Positions 53,187 to 62,096 of a DNA stretch of 64,000 nucleotides are shown here, piece by piece. How positions within the stretch are numbered: position 1 is the first letter of the stretch; the number at the start of each line of letters is the position of its first letter. The notes under the pieces are model-generated. The model saw only the letters and a program-made list of their open reading frames with translations, ran no database searches and was not told the origin of the DNA. The DNA is from Salinibacterium sp. NK8237 (lineage in GTDB: Bacteria; Actinomycetota; Actinomycetes; Actinomycetales; Microbacteriaceae): NCBI RefSeq assembly GCF_015864955.1, contig NZ_JADYWE010000001.1, positions 1,860,001 to 1,924,000 of the forward strand, given 5' to 3'. Position numbers and translations under genes: made by a program.

Positions 53187-54599
53187 CTAGCGCGGACTCA
53201 CGCTGCCGCTCAAGTGGGGATCCGAAAGCGCGCTTTTGAAGGCGCGATTGGGGCGCGCATTCGGTAGCGCTGCCGAGACTTCTGACAGGGCCCGTTCGAT
53301 CGGGATGTCGAGGTGCCGTGCCGCATAGAGCGCAGCGACGGTAGGAGTGCGGCTCTGCGCCTGCACGCAGTGGAGCAGCACGGTGTGGCCTTCGGCGCGG
53401 AGAGTGGCGACGGCATCCGCAGCATCCGCCAGTACGAAGCTGAGGTTGGGGTTCTCGGCGGGGTCGACCTTGTCGATCAGACGGATCTCGAGGCGCTCGC
53501 GGATGCGGGCCGGCACCTGCTTCGAGCCGATGCGGCACAGGGACACCACGGCATCCACCTCGGGCGGAAGGTTATCGAGAGCCCCGACTGCGCCGAGCCA
53601 CACGCCGTCGTCGTGCGGATGCTGCACGAGCGTCGAGATGTCGCCGTACCCGGCGTAGTCGACGCGTTCGTCCGCCGGCTTGCCCCGCAGCACTTCGGTG
53701 GAGAAGCGCACGAGGTCGAGGCTGCGCAGCCCGGGCCAGCCGTGCACGATGCGTTGCCAGGCGGCCGGGATCGCGGAGAGTCCCCACTGGGCGCCGACGA
53801 GGCCGCCAGCAATCGCGGCGACGGTGTCAGCGTCGCGACCGCCGCGCACCGCCCGCTCGAGGGTATCGACGAGACCCTCGCCGTTCACGATCGCCGACCA
53901 AGCCGCCTGCAGCGCTTCGACGACCCAGCCGTTCTTGGTGAAGTCGCGCGGCTGCTTGGTCTCGGCATCGTCGATGCGGTCGGACCAAAGTGCAGCGCGG
54001 TCGGGGGCAAGGGTCGAGAGCCCGACCCGAACATCCGTTTCGCCGGTGAGGATCGCGTGACGGATGGCGAGGCACCAGAGCACGCAGGCGTCGCCAGCAT
54101 CCTCGTCGAAGTGGGTGAGATCGCTGATCGCACGAGCGGCTTCGGCCAGCCCGGCCGGGTCGTTGAGGTAGGCGAGCGCGACCGGCGCAGTGCGCATGAG
54201 CGAACCGTTGCCGCCGCTGCGGCCGCGCGCTTCGTGGGTACGTTTGGCTGATGCGTGAGCGGCGGATGCCGTGGGCTCGATACCGCGGAGCACTCCGCTG
54301 GTCTGCACCCCGACATCCGGCGCCGTTGTCGCCCAGTCGATCCACGCGGCGACGATCTCGTTGAGAACCGTTTCGTCGCGCAGGTCACGACCGGACGCCG
54401 CAGCACGCAGGATCGGGATGGCCATGGACGTGTCATCCGTCCACTCGCCGGGAGCCCAGTTGAAGCCGTTGCCGCCCTTCATGAGCACCTTGCCCTCGAA
54501 GGGCGGGCCGAATTCGTAGCCGGCGCCGAGCGCATCGCCACAGGCCATCGCGAGCATGACGCCACTGGCGCGGTCGTTTTGTGCAGAGGTGGGTTTCAT
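53187..54599 (-). CDS. ADP-ribosylglycohydrolase fused to a dual-specificity phosphatase-like domain
   Basis: The protein has 470 residues from ATG 54599. Residues 1 to about 300 are an ADP-ribosylglycohydrolase: GDALGAGYEFGP, the Mg-site TDDT at 54-57, and GGRDADTVAAIAGGLVGA. The C-terminal 150 residues carry the Cys-x5-Arg phosphatase loop with Cys411 and Arg417 (HCVQAQSRTPTVAAL). It should remove ADP-ribose and perhaps phosphate from the same substrate. It is the third gene of an operon with an ARPP-1-type protein and an HD hydrolase, under a divergent NrtR-like regulator. Its start overlaps the HD gene stop. Confidence 0.85.
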   Translation of the reverse strand: MKPTSAQNDRASGVMLAMACGDALGAGYEFGPPFEGKVLMKGGNGFNWAPGEWTDDTSMAIPILRAAASGRDLRDETVLNEIVAAWIDWATTAPDVGVQTSGVLRGIEPTASAAHASAKRTHEARGRSGGNGSLMRTAPVALAYLNDPAGLAEAARAISDLTHFDEDAGDACVLWCLAIRHAILTGETDVRVGLSTLAPDRAALWSDRIDDAETKQPRDFTKNGWVVEALQAAWSAIVNGEGLVDTLERAVRGGRDADTVAAIAGGLVGAQWGLSAIPAAWQRIVHGWPGLRSLDLVRFSTEVLRGKPADERVDYAGYGDISTLVQHPHDDGVWLGAVGALDNLPPEVDAVVSLCRIGSKQVPARIRERLEIRLIDKVDPAENPNLSFVLADAADAVATLRAEGHTVLLHCVQAQSRTPTVAALYAARHLDIPIERALSEVSAALPNARPNRAFKSALSDPHLSGSVSPR

Positions 54600-55414
54600 G
54601 AGTTCTCCGTTTCGTCCGTCGCGGGCTGCAGAAGCTGCCGCGCGTGAAAGTACTTGTTCGACAACCGCACCTGGGTGTCGTAGTCGAGTTTGCGAAAGCG
54701 CCAATCGGCGAGGTTGTCGTTGATATCCGCGAGCTTCACCGCGAGAGCGGCAGGGTTCTGGCGGATGCGGTCGTAGTAGTCAGCGTCAGCGACATCTGCC
54801 CGTCGGGTCATCAGCCCGACTGCCGTCACGATCTCGGGCAGCATCCCCGCCTTCAGCAGGTCGGCGGCGCTCACGTCGGTGTCTTCAATCACATCGTGCA
54901 ACCAGGCCGTGCAATGCTCGACTGGCTCGTTAAGCCAATCGAAGCTCTCGGCAACTCGCGCCGGGTGATCGATGTAGTCGTAGCCGAGCTTGTCGAGCTG
55001 CCCGCGGTGGGCGATCGTCGCAATGCCGACTGCGATGCCGTGCTGCACCATGGCATCCACTTCGGTCATGAGCATGTCGTCCTCTTCTGCGCCGTCGTCA
55101 GTCTCGCTGTCTTGAGCGTCTTTCGCGACGTGGAGGTGTCGCGGGATGCTGTCGACGGCGCCAGGGTGAAGCTGCTCGATGTCGCTGCGGGTGCTTTCGG
55201 CGAAGTGGGTATCGTCGTCATCCCGATAGTGCTCGAAGAGGTCGAGGTCGATCTCACCCCACGCGCCGGATTGCCACATGAAGTAGCGGCGCTCGCCGTT
55301 GAGGGTGATGCCGGTGAAGGTGCCGACGTGCAGAAAGCCGGTGTCGGTGAAGCGGGTGTAGAAACGTTGCGGCTCGATGGTGGGGCGTTCTGGGGTGGTG
55401 TTCAGCTCGTTCAT
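54596..55414 (-). CDS. HD-domain hydrolase related to SpoT/Mesh1
   Basis: The protein has 272 residues. The N-terminal 90 residues look like a beta-rich domain (RFYTRFTDTGFLHVGTF). An acidic linker (100-118) precedes the HD domain: His136 in HRGQ, HD at 173-174 in LHDVIEDT, and Asp230 in KLADINDN. This matches small alarmone hydrolases and other nucleotide phosphohydrolases. In this operon it could hydrolyse a nucleotide derived from ADP-ribose or NAD. Its ATG overlaps the stop of the ARPP-1-like gene. Confidence 0.7.
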   Translation of the reverse strand: MNELNTTPERPTIEPQRFYTRFTDTGFLHVGTFTGITLNGERRYFMWQSGAWGEIDLDLFEHYRDDDDTHFAESTRSDIEQLHPGAVDSIPRHLHVAKDAQDSETDDGAEEDDMLMTEVDAMVQHGIAVGIATIAHRGQLDKLGYDYIDHPARVAESFDWLNEPVEHCTAWLHDVIEDTDVSAADLLKAGMLPEIVTAVGLMTRRADVADADYYDRIRQNPAALAVKLADINDNLADWRFRKLDYDTQVRLSNKYFHARQLLQPATDETENS

Positions 55415-56319
55415 GCGTTCTCCAATAGCGGGTGCGCGTCGTCAAACGCAGTCAGGTGGATGATGCTCGGTGCTGCTGTGCGTGCGTTTGCGTGCACGAT
55501 TCCGGATGTCCGCAGTCGGCCCTCTTGTGAACGTACCGCTCGGGCCATCCCCGCGTCGCCTCCGTCTTCGAGGGTCACGGACTGCAGGTGGCGGGCGAAG
55601 ACTCGGGCATCGTGGGCGCTGGTGCGACGGTGTGGTGCGAGCCTGGCGTCGAGGCCGGCTGCCTCGAGGATGCCCTGCCACCGGGTTTTCAGGCCGGTGC
55701 TGCTGCCGAAGATTTCTGCGCCAACCACGCGGCCACCGATGCCGATGATCACGCCGCGTTGCCCTTCGAGCAGGTGGGCATCGATCGAGCCGGAGCGGTC
55801 GAGGTGGTCGAGCATCGACGAACTGGCGGTAGCGCCGAGGGTGTTCTCGTAGCGGCCGATGCGCCGCCACACCTCGCCCTGCTGGTCGATGCCGCGCACG
55901 TTTCCGTGGCGCACGCTGAGGGCGCTGCGGCGTCCGCTGGTCTCGTGGATGCCTTGGGTCTCCGACGTGCGTGAGCCCCACCGTCCGTGCTCGACGCAAA
56001 GCGCTGCGACGACTCGCGCCTCGAACGGTTCGAGGAGGAGGCTGGCGGCGAGCATCCGATCTTGCCAACCGCCTTTCAGGAGATCGCCTTCGAGGGCGAC
56101 GACCGGGCGGGCGGTGCTGTTGTGCAGCACGAGCTCGCCCACGACGGGGGAGCCTTCGCGTTCGGCGGTGTGGATGCTGGTGGCCTTCCAGTCGAGGCCG
56201 GTGACTTTGGGCGAGTCGACCCAGACGGGGAAGATACTGAGGCTGCCGTGGTGGCTGCCGTGCCCCACGTGGAGCTGGGGCAATTGTGTGTTGGGGTGCC
56301 TGTTCGTGTGTCCGTTCAT
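55411..56319 (-). CDS. ARPP-1-type protein associated with ADP-ribosylglycohydrolases
   Basis: The protein has 302 residues from ATG 56319, chosen for its GGAGG site; a longer in-frame reading to 56379 is rejected. The start has a long N-terminal pattern (HHGSLSIFPVWVDSPKVTGL) followed by LVLHNSTARPVVALEGDLLKGGWQDR and LEPFEARVVAALCVEHGRW. These correspond to the domain described as associated with ADP-ribosylglycohydrolase and rhodanese-phosphatase proteins (ARPP-1). Its biochemical role is not known. It is the first gene of the operon. Confidence 0.75.
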   Translation of the reverse strand: MNGHTNRHPNTQLPQLHVGHGSHHGSLSIFPVWVDSPKVTGLDWKATSIHTAEREGSPVVGELVLHNSTARPVVALEGDLLKGGWQDRMLAASLLLEPFEARVVAALCVEHGRWGSRTSETQGIHETSGRRSALSVRHGNVRGIDQQGEVWRRIGRYENTLGATASSSMLDHLDRSGSIDAHLLEGQRGVIIGIGGRVVGAEIFGSSTGLKTRWQGILEAAGLDARLAPHRRTSAHDARVFARHLQSVTLEDGGDAGMARAVRSQEGRLRTSGIVHANARTAAPSIIHLTAFDDAHPLLENA

Positions 56320-56333
56320 GGTGCCTCCGATGG

Positions 56334-56353
56334 TTAGCGCACTGTTGCGCAAA
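56334..56353. promoter_or_regulatory. Putative NrtR box 1
   Basis: TTAGCGCACTGTTGCGCAAA, an imperfect palindrome 14 bases upstream of the ARPP-1-like ATG. It shares TTAGCGC and TGCG with the second site 46 bases away. Confidence 0.5.
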
Positions 56354-56379
56354 TTCAGAGTATGACACCCCACTGACAT

Positions 56380-56399
56380 TTAGCGCGGATCTGCGATAA
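56380..56399. promoter_or_regulatory. Putative NrtR box 2
   Basis: TTAGCGCGGATCTGCGATAA, a GATC-centred palindrome matching its complement at 16 of 20 positions, 7 bases before the NrtR-like ATG. Confidence 0.55.
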
Positions 56400-56406
56400 T
56401 TGCGTC

Positions 56407-57051
56407 ATGGAGATCTACCGCGACTCGCACGACCGAGCCCTCACCGACTACCCGAGGCCCTCCGTCGCCGTCGACACCGCCGTGCTGACCGTCCCGCCGG
56501 GCGCCGCTCTCAGCGTGCTGCTTGTGCGCACCGGCGACGACTGGCGCCTCCCCGGCACCTTCCTCCACGAGGGGGAGAGGCTCGCGGATGCCGTGCTGCG
56601 CTCGCTGCAGATCAAGGCCGGCGTCTCAGGGTTGTCGCCCCGCCAACTCCACGTCTTCGACGACCCCACTCGCGACAATCGCGGCTGGGTGCTCTCTGTC
56701 GCGCACCTCGATGTGGTGCCGTGGTCGCGCCTCAGCGTCGACGCGGCCTTGGCGCGAGTGGTGCCGGTGACGGATGTTGGCACCCTGCCTTACGGGCACA
56801 ACGAGATCCTCGACCGCGCGGTGGCCACGCTGCGCTCAAGCTATGCGTCGGCGCCCGATCCGCTCCACCTCTTGGACGGCGCTTTCACGCTCCGCCAGCT
56901 CCAGGACCTGCACGAGGCGGTCGCCGGTGAGCCGCTCATGCGCGACAGCTTCCGTCGCGCGATGGAACCCCGGCTCGCGGCGACGGGCGAGGTCGCCGCT
57001 GGCACTGTGGGGAAGCCTGCGCGGTTGTTTGTGCGAGCGTCACCGGCCTAG
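56407..57051 (+). CDS. NrtR-like Nudix-winged-helix transcription regulator
   Basis: The protein has 214 residues. The N-terminal half is a Nudix fold whose box (GTFLHEGERLADAVLRSL, residues 50-67) lacks the RExxEE residues needed for catalysis, as in NrtR sensors. The C-terminal 75 residues are a winged helix (LLDGAFTLRQLQDLHEAVAG, then LMRDSFRRAM). NrtR proteins bind ADP-ribose and control NAD metabolism. It is divergent from the ARG/HD/ARPP-1 operon, with two palindromes between them. No ribosome site is seen, so the message may be leaderless. Confidence 0.8.
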   Translation: MEIYRDSHDRALTDYPRPSVAVDTAVLTVPPGAALSVLLVRTGDDWRLPGTFLHEGERLADAVLRSLQIKAGVSGLSPRQLHVFDDPTRDNRGWVLSVAHLDVVPWSRLSVDAALARVVPVTDVGTLPYGHNEILDRAVATLRSSYASAPDPLHLLDGAFTLRQLQDLHEAVAGEPLMRDSFRRAMEPRLAATGEVAAGTVGKPARLFVRASPA

Positions 57052-57059
57052 CCCAGACG

Positions 57060-60044
57060 TTAGAGATTCCAGTTCTCGGGTGCTGAGCGGTCGTAGTCCT
57101 CAATTCCAATCGCGGCAAAGTGCTTCTTTGCGGACTTGATCTTGGCAAGCTCGCTCGGCCGCAACTTCGAGTCGTCAAGTGTGCTCTTGGTTTCGCGGAT
57201 CATGTAGACGCGATCTTCGCCGTCTTCGTGCTTAATAATTGCCCAGTCTGGGTTGTATGGCCCGACTGGCGTATCGATCTTGAACTTACCTGGCAACTTC
57301 ATAAACATTTTGACGTCCTCCCGAGAATCGAGCTTCTCGGCGAATTGACGTTCGATATCGGAGTCGTAAACGACGTAGTCGAAGTCAGTCTTTTGCGTGT
57401 TCTTTACCTGATACATCTGATCAAGGAAGCGTTCCTTCTCCTCAAGGCCATCCGCTTGCAAATCACGCAACTCGTAAACGGAGCCGGCGATCCTCTCGTA
57501 TTTAATTCCTTCGACGATGATCTTGCCGAGTTCAGCTTTAAGGGCACGTTTGACCATCGCGATGAAGTCATTCGGGTTGTTGATGAACTCCGCTAGACGT
57601 CCCGATCCAGCCAGAATGTCAACAATGGTCTTGCGAGTGAGGGAAGTCGCGTCCTGCAGTTCGGTGATGATATCCGGGAGTTCGTAGCTCCCCTTCAGCT
57701 CCGCTGACCGAGTACCAAACTCTTCGCCCTTCGCGCCGCCACGGAGCACTTTCACGCCGGCGCGTGTGATCTGAACACGTAGGGCGTCGATCTTCGGTGA
57801 CTCCTCAATTGCTTTCAACGAGTTCGCGATAATCTCTTCTCGCTTGACACTGACCCGGTAGCTCGTCTTGCGGCTGATGGCATGCCAGAATTCTTCAAAG
57901 TCCGTGCTTGCGTAGAGCTGCTTATTGAGCGCGCGCGGGTGACGATTGTTCTTCGGCTTGACGTACCGTTCGATGCTCGTCCGGCGGATGAGGTCGATGA
58001 TCTGGTTCTCGTAGTCTTCGAGGTACACCGGTAGATCGAGCGAGAACTGGAAAGTATTTGGCAGAAACTTGGACGTCACCTGGCCATCGGCTAGGAAACC
58101 GTTCTGGGTGAGGTGGTCGAAGACTTCCTTCGACCGCGTATACCCGAACAATTCGTCGGTGACTGAGCCATCTTGAGCGTGCCGAGGAATCTTAGAGAAT
58201 TCGCTCACTCGCACGCGCCCGATTTCCACTCCGGCTATCTTGTACTCGTTCTGCAGGCTTTTGGCGAACGCGCGGTACGATTCGTTTGCGATTACGGTGA
58301 GCGTTGCGATCCCCTGGTCCGCTACGCGGGTGAAGCCCTCGGTGGTCTTGGCGACTGGCAGCCGGAGTCCACGACCGATGGTCTGTCGCCGCTCAGTTTC
58401 GGCACCCATCTCTCGAAGTGTGCAGATCTGGAAGACGTTCGGATTGTCCCAACCTTCACGAAGTGCGGAGTGGCTGAAGATGAAACGCACTGGCTCGGCC
58501 TCGTCAAGCAATCGTTCCTTGGCCTGCATGATCAGTTCGTAGGTATCGTCATCTGCCCGGCTAAGGCCGCTGCTGTCCTGAAATCTGGTGGTCTTGCCTC
58601 GCTTGATCTGCGAGAAGTACGCCCGTCGAAGTTCGCTTGGTGATTGAGGTAGCAGCTCCTGGTAACGAGCAGATTTGGCCCGTTCCTCGACGAACACCTC
58701 ATCGAACCATTTAACAAAGTCGCCGTTGGCGTCTTCATTGCTTGCACCGTCGCCGAGAAAACTGGCCACCTTATCGACGAAGAATAGGCTTAGCACCTTG
58801 ATGCCCTTGTCCCGCAGCATCGATTCCTTTCGCAGATGCTCGCGAACTGTCTCGCGTATCATCTCCTTGTAGATTGCGCCGCTGGAGCCGCCGATGCTTT
58901 CGCCTTCATGAAGAAAGCCGTGCGCCGTTAGGTCGACGTAAGCAGGTTCGAGACTTATCTCATTGACACGCCACCCCTCATAAATAGAGTTGTTGGTAAG
59001 GCGCTCGTCGGATAGCTCCTGATGCGGTTTCACATTGAGAACGCGACGTTCCAGCGAGCCGTCGGCTTTCCGAGACGACAACTCCAATCGCGCAGTCCAC
59101 GTCGGCTCCCGCTTGACTTCGATCAGTTTGATGTACGGAGTGGCGTCCGAGCCCTGCTGCTGAACTTCAGCGACCACAATCTGTTTGACTAGCCCGAGGT
59201 CGTGAGCGTCTACCGGGTCGAGCCGATAGACAACGTTCCGCTGCGTTTTGTGGGTGGCGCTATAGCGTAGCGTGAAGGCAGGATCGAGATCACCGATAGC
59301 CGACTGAGAGAGTTGCGACTCCATGTTCTGTGGCTCATCCATGATCACCACCGGGTGAGTTGCCTTCAGGTAGTCGAGCGGCCGTAGGCCATTCAGTTTG
59401 TCGCGAGTCTGGTGAATTATCCGAGTGTTCGCGTTGCCGCGGATCGAGTCGATCGTCATGATCATGATCTGCACATTCGTCGACGTAGCGAAGGGCTGGA
59501 CTTCTTCCGCGCTCTTCCCGCTGTACACTGACGCATCGAAAGGGTGGCTGGGGTAGAGGCCGTTGAAGTGCTCCCTCATCATTCGAATGCTGGTAAGGAC
59601 GCCTTCGCGAATGGCGACGCTCGGTACAAGAATTACAAACTTCGTAAAGTTGTACTTCTCTGCCAACTCGAAGATGGTGCGGAGGTAGACATAGGTTTTG
59701 CCAGTTCCAGTCTCCATTTCAACATCGAAGTCGAGTGCCTCTCCGAAAAGATCTCCCGAAACCTCTAGGCCGTTGAGATCCTGCACCCGCTGAAGATTCG
59801 CGAGTAGCAGGTCGCGATCAAGCACTAATTTATTGCCTACAGCGCCAACCTCCTGTGTTAGATCAATATCGAGCGCCATCTGATCTGACTTCGGTAGCAT
59901 TGCAGCACCGCGCAAGGTCGTGACGAGCTTCTCTACATCTTTTGGCTGCCCATCGAAGAGATCGACGACCGATAGGATCGCATCGAGCTGGTACGGCTGA
60001 CTGGCATCGAATTGGAATCCCGGCCGACTCATCACGCTGTCCAT
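57060..60044 (-). CDS. Type III restriction enzyme Res subunit
   Basis: The protein has 994 residues. The ATPase Walker A is GTGKT at 113-117, and a DEAD-type box is VVIMDEPQNM. Helicase motif VI is RRQTIGRGLRLP. The C-terminal nuclease is PD-x-ETK, with Asp933 and Glu951-x-Lys953. It cleaves DNA after ATP-driven contact between head-to-head recognition sites, together with Mod. The start may be ATG 60044, or ATG 60032, which overlaps the mod stop in TGATG. Its base composition is less GC-rich than its neighbours and the GCATCC word is nearly absent. Confidence 0.9.
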   Translation of the reverse strand: MDSVMSRPGFQFDASQPYQLDAILSVVDLFDGQPKDVEKLVTTLRGAAMLPKSDQMALDIDLTQEVGAVGNKLVLDRDLLLANLQRVQDLNGLEVSGDLFGEALDFDVEMETGTGKTYVYLRTIFELAEKYNFTKFVILVPSVAIREGVLTSIRMMREHFNGLYPSHPFDASVYSGKSAEEVQPFATSTNVQIMIMTIDSIRGNANTRIIHQTRDKLNGLRPLDYLKATHPVVIMDEPQNMESQLSQSAIGDLDPAFTLRYSATHKTQRNVVYRLDPVDAHDLGLVKQIVVAEVQQQGSDATPYIKLIEVKREPTWTARLELSSRKADGSLERRVLNVKPHQELSDERLTNNSIYEGWRVNEISLEPAYVDLTAHGFLHEGESIGGSSGAIYKEMIRETVREHLRKESMLRDKGIKVLSLFFVDKVASFLGDGASNEDANGDFVKWFDEVFVEERAKSARYQELLPQSPSELRRAYFSQIKRGKTTRFQDSSGLSRADDDTYELIMQAKERLLDEAEPVRFIFSHSALREGWDNPNVFQICTLREMGAETERRQTIGRGLRLPVAKTTEGFTRVADQGIATLTVIANESYRAFAKSLQNEYKIAGVEIGRVRVSEFSKIPRHAQDGSVTDELFGYTRSKEVFDHLTQNGFLADGQVTSKFLPNTFQFSLDLPVYLEDYENQIIDLIRRTSIERYVKPKNNRHPRALNKQLYASTDFEEFWHAISRKTSYRVSVKREEIIANSLKAIEESPKIDALRVQITRAGVKVLRGGAKGEEFGTRSAELKGSYELPDIITELQDATSLTRKTIVDILAGSGRLAEFINNPNDFIAMVKRALKAELGKIIVEGIKYERIAGSVYELRDLQADGLEEKERFLDQMYQVKNTQKTDFDYVVYDSDIERQFAEKLDSREDVKMFMKLPGKFKIDTPVGPYNPDWAIIKHEDGEDRVYMIRETKSTLDDSKLRPSELAKIKSAKKHFAAIGIEDYDRSAPENWNL

Positions 60045-61993
60045 AGCTCAATGCCGTTGGTCTTAGCGAGCTGAGCCAAGTTGACCTTTAGTTCGTCGTC
60101 ACCTTGGAGAGCATTTTCGAGCACGACTATCCGTGTCGGGGATTCCTCGACGAAGGCCTGCAGCTGCTCGAGTCGCGGTTTCGTGTGTTCGTTCAAATAG
60201 GCAAGCACGGCGACGTCACCGTCACGGTCTCGAACGATTCGAACATCGAGACCATCGACCTCAGCTGCTGAGATGTTTTCGGTTAAGGAGTACCCCTGCT
60301 TTAGCAAAATCTCGGTCAGTAATTCGTCGGCCGTAGCGCTTTCGTTCGCGCTCTGGCGGAGGCTGAACAGATGCTGCTCCAGCTTGCTGGCGTCTATTTC
60401 GCTCGAAATCTGCCACTTTTTGAAGTTTGTATCAATGAGACTGTACGCGCGAAATCCGATATCAAGTGCGTGAGAGCCCTCGCCCTGAAGTTGGTTTCTT
60501 CGCGTCCCCGTGAGCGCCTCTCCAGCCCGCTCGATGCGAAGACGGGCAAGGTCAGCGATCGTTGTTCCGCTCTTGTCGCTCACAGGCTCAGGCAGCTGCA
60601 CTTGAATGTGGCGGCGCCTACCGGAGTCGCGCAGGTTCGCCGCCATTACTGCGTGCGCAGTGGTGGCTGAGCCGGAAAAGAAGTCGAGAATCAAGGCGTC
60701 CTCATCAGGGCGGGTAAACGCCGTAACGAGGTACTCGATCAGGCCGACTGGCTTTGGATAGGAGAATGCAAGCCCCCAGGAAGCAAGCTGTGCGCTGTTC
60801 TGCTTAGTCGTACCCAAGTTGCGGAGTACCGACACCACATGGCCCTGGTCGTCTGCGCGACGCTTCATCATGTAGATGGCACCGGTACCTCTAAGTTCGA
60901 ACCACGTTTTTCGGCCATCCGAGTCGTCAATGGGAGAACACCCGTTACGAATGAAAAGGTCGAGCAGATTCCGAGAACTCCATCCACTCCGTACGCGTGC
61001 AGGCGCCACAACTTTTCCGTCGCCCACGAAAATGTCGTCCAGAACGTGAGGAAACGAGTCATCCCGGGAACTGATTTGGCCAGAGGCGAAGTTCGCGGGG
61101 AAGCCGACGGGCAGTTCCACCTCAGACGGCGGATTCGCGGGTCCGTTTTTTGTGATCGAGTTCTCGATCTGAGCGCGGTACAGTTTGCTGTCTTCGCCAA
61201 TATTTGGGTCAATCACCGACGGACGCACGAACTTGTTGGCGTTCCGAGCGTATGCCATTACGTACTCGTGAACGCCCTTAATCTTGCTCTGTTGGTCGAC
61301 GTTACCATCGTTAAGCCACACAAATTGAGCGATAAAGTTGCTCTCGCCAAAGACTTCATCGCAAAGCCGACGAAGCTGTGCTTGTTCGACGTCGTTGATG
61401 GAAATCAGAATCACCCCGTCGTCCTTGAGGAGATTCCGCGCGAGCTTTAGGCGTGGGTACATCATGTTCAACCAAGCGGAGTGATAGTGCGGATTGTCTG
61501 AGGTATTGCTCGCGTTTGTGCTCTTCGGCTTGCCATCCGCATCCACCAGACCCGTGTATTCCAGATAAGTCTTGAGTCCCTCGCGGTAGTTGTCTGGATA
61601 AACAAAGTCTTTACCGGTGTTATACGGGGGATCGATGTAGATCAATTTGATTTTTGAGTGATAGTGCTTCTGCAGGATCTTAAGGACCTCCAGATTATCG
61701 CCCTCAATGAAAACGTTCTCGGTAGTTCCCCAGTCCTTCGAGTTCGCGAAATCGGGCTTCAAAGTCGCTGAAGTCGACTCCTGTGCTGCGCGAAGAGCTT
61801 GCCTCTTGCCCGGCCAAAAGAGGCCGAACCGCTCGCTTGCATCAGCAATGTCAGAACCGAGCAACTCTTTGAGTTTCTCGATATCGATTTTGCCGTCAGT
61901 AATGGCTTCAGGCACAAGCTCTGCAAGATCTGTTGCGAGCTTATTTCTGAAATGGGGCGTCGAAGCGGGCGTCGGAGAGTAATCCATAGTCAC
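60032..61993 (-). CDS. Type III DNA adenine methyltransferase Mod subunit
   Basis: The protein has 653 residues. The catalytic motif DPPY is at 121-124 and the SAM motif FSGSAT at about 439-444, in the beta-class order (DPPY first), as in type III Mod proteins. The region between (about 130-430) holds the target-recognition domain, which cannot be read for specificity. It methylates adenine on one strand of an asymmetric site and is needed for Res activity. It is transcribed as a pair with res. Confidence 0.9.
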   Translation of the reverse strand: MTMDYSPTPASTPHFRNKLATDLAELVPEAITDGKIDIEKLKELLGSDIADASERFGLFWPGKRQALRAAQESTSATLKPDFANSKDWGTTENVFIEGDNLEVLKILQKHYHSKIKLIYIDPPYNTGKDFVYPDNYREGLKTYLEYTGLVDADGKPKSTNASNTSDNPHYHSAWLNMMYPRLKLARNLLKDDGVILISINDVEQAQLRRLCDEVFGESNFIAQFVWLNDGNVDQQSKIKGVHEYVMAYARNANKFVRPSVIDPNIGEDSKLYRAQIENSITKNGPANPPSEVELPVGFPANFASGQISSRDDSFPHVLDDIFVGDGKVVAPARVRSGWSSRNLLDLFIRNGCSPIDDSDGRKTWFELRGTGAIYMMKRRADDQGHVVSVLRNLGTTKQNSAQLASWGLAFSYPKPVGLIEYLVTAFTRPDEDALILDFFSGSATTAHAVMAANLRDSGRRRHIQVQLPEPVSDKSGTTIADLARLRIERAGEALTGTRRNQLQGEGSHALDIGFRAYSLIDTNFKKWQISSEIDASKLEQHLFSLRQSANESATADELLTEILLKQGYSLTENISAAEVDGLDVRIVRDRDGDVAVLAYLNEHTKPRLEQLQAFVEESPTRIVVLENALQGDDELKVNLAQLAKTNGIELWTA

Positions 61994-62096
61994 AGCCTCA
62001 GTATTCCACGCACGTATGACTAGCTGTTGCTGTGATCGGCAGCTTAAAGGTCCGTCAAGCTCCAGATAATTTGTCGGGTGTCGCTAGGATCTGAGA

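Noticed and set aside
54644..55852. 402-codon plus-strand frame over the HD and ARPP-1-like genes
   Set aside because: The minus-strand frames have domain motifs, ribosome sites and ATGA coupling; the plus frame has none.
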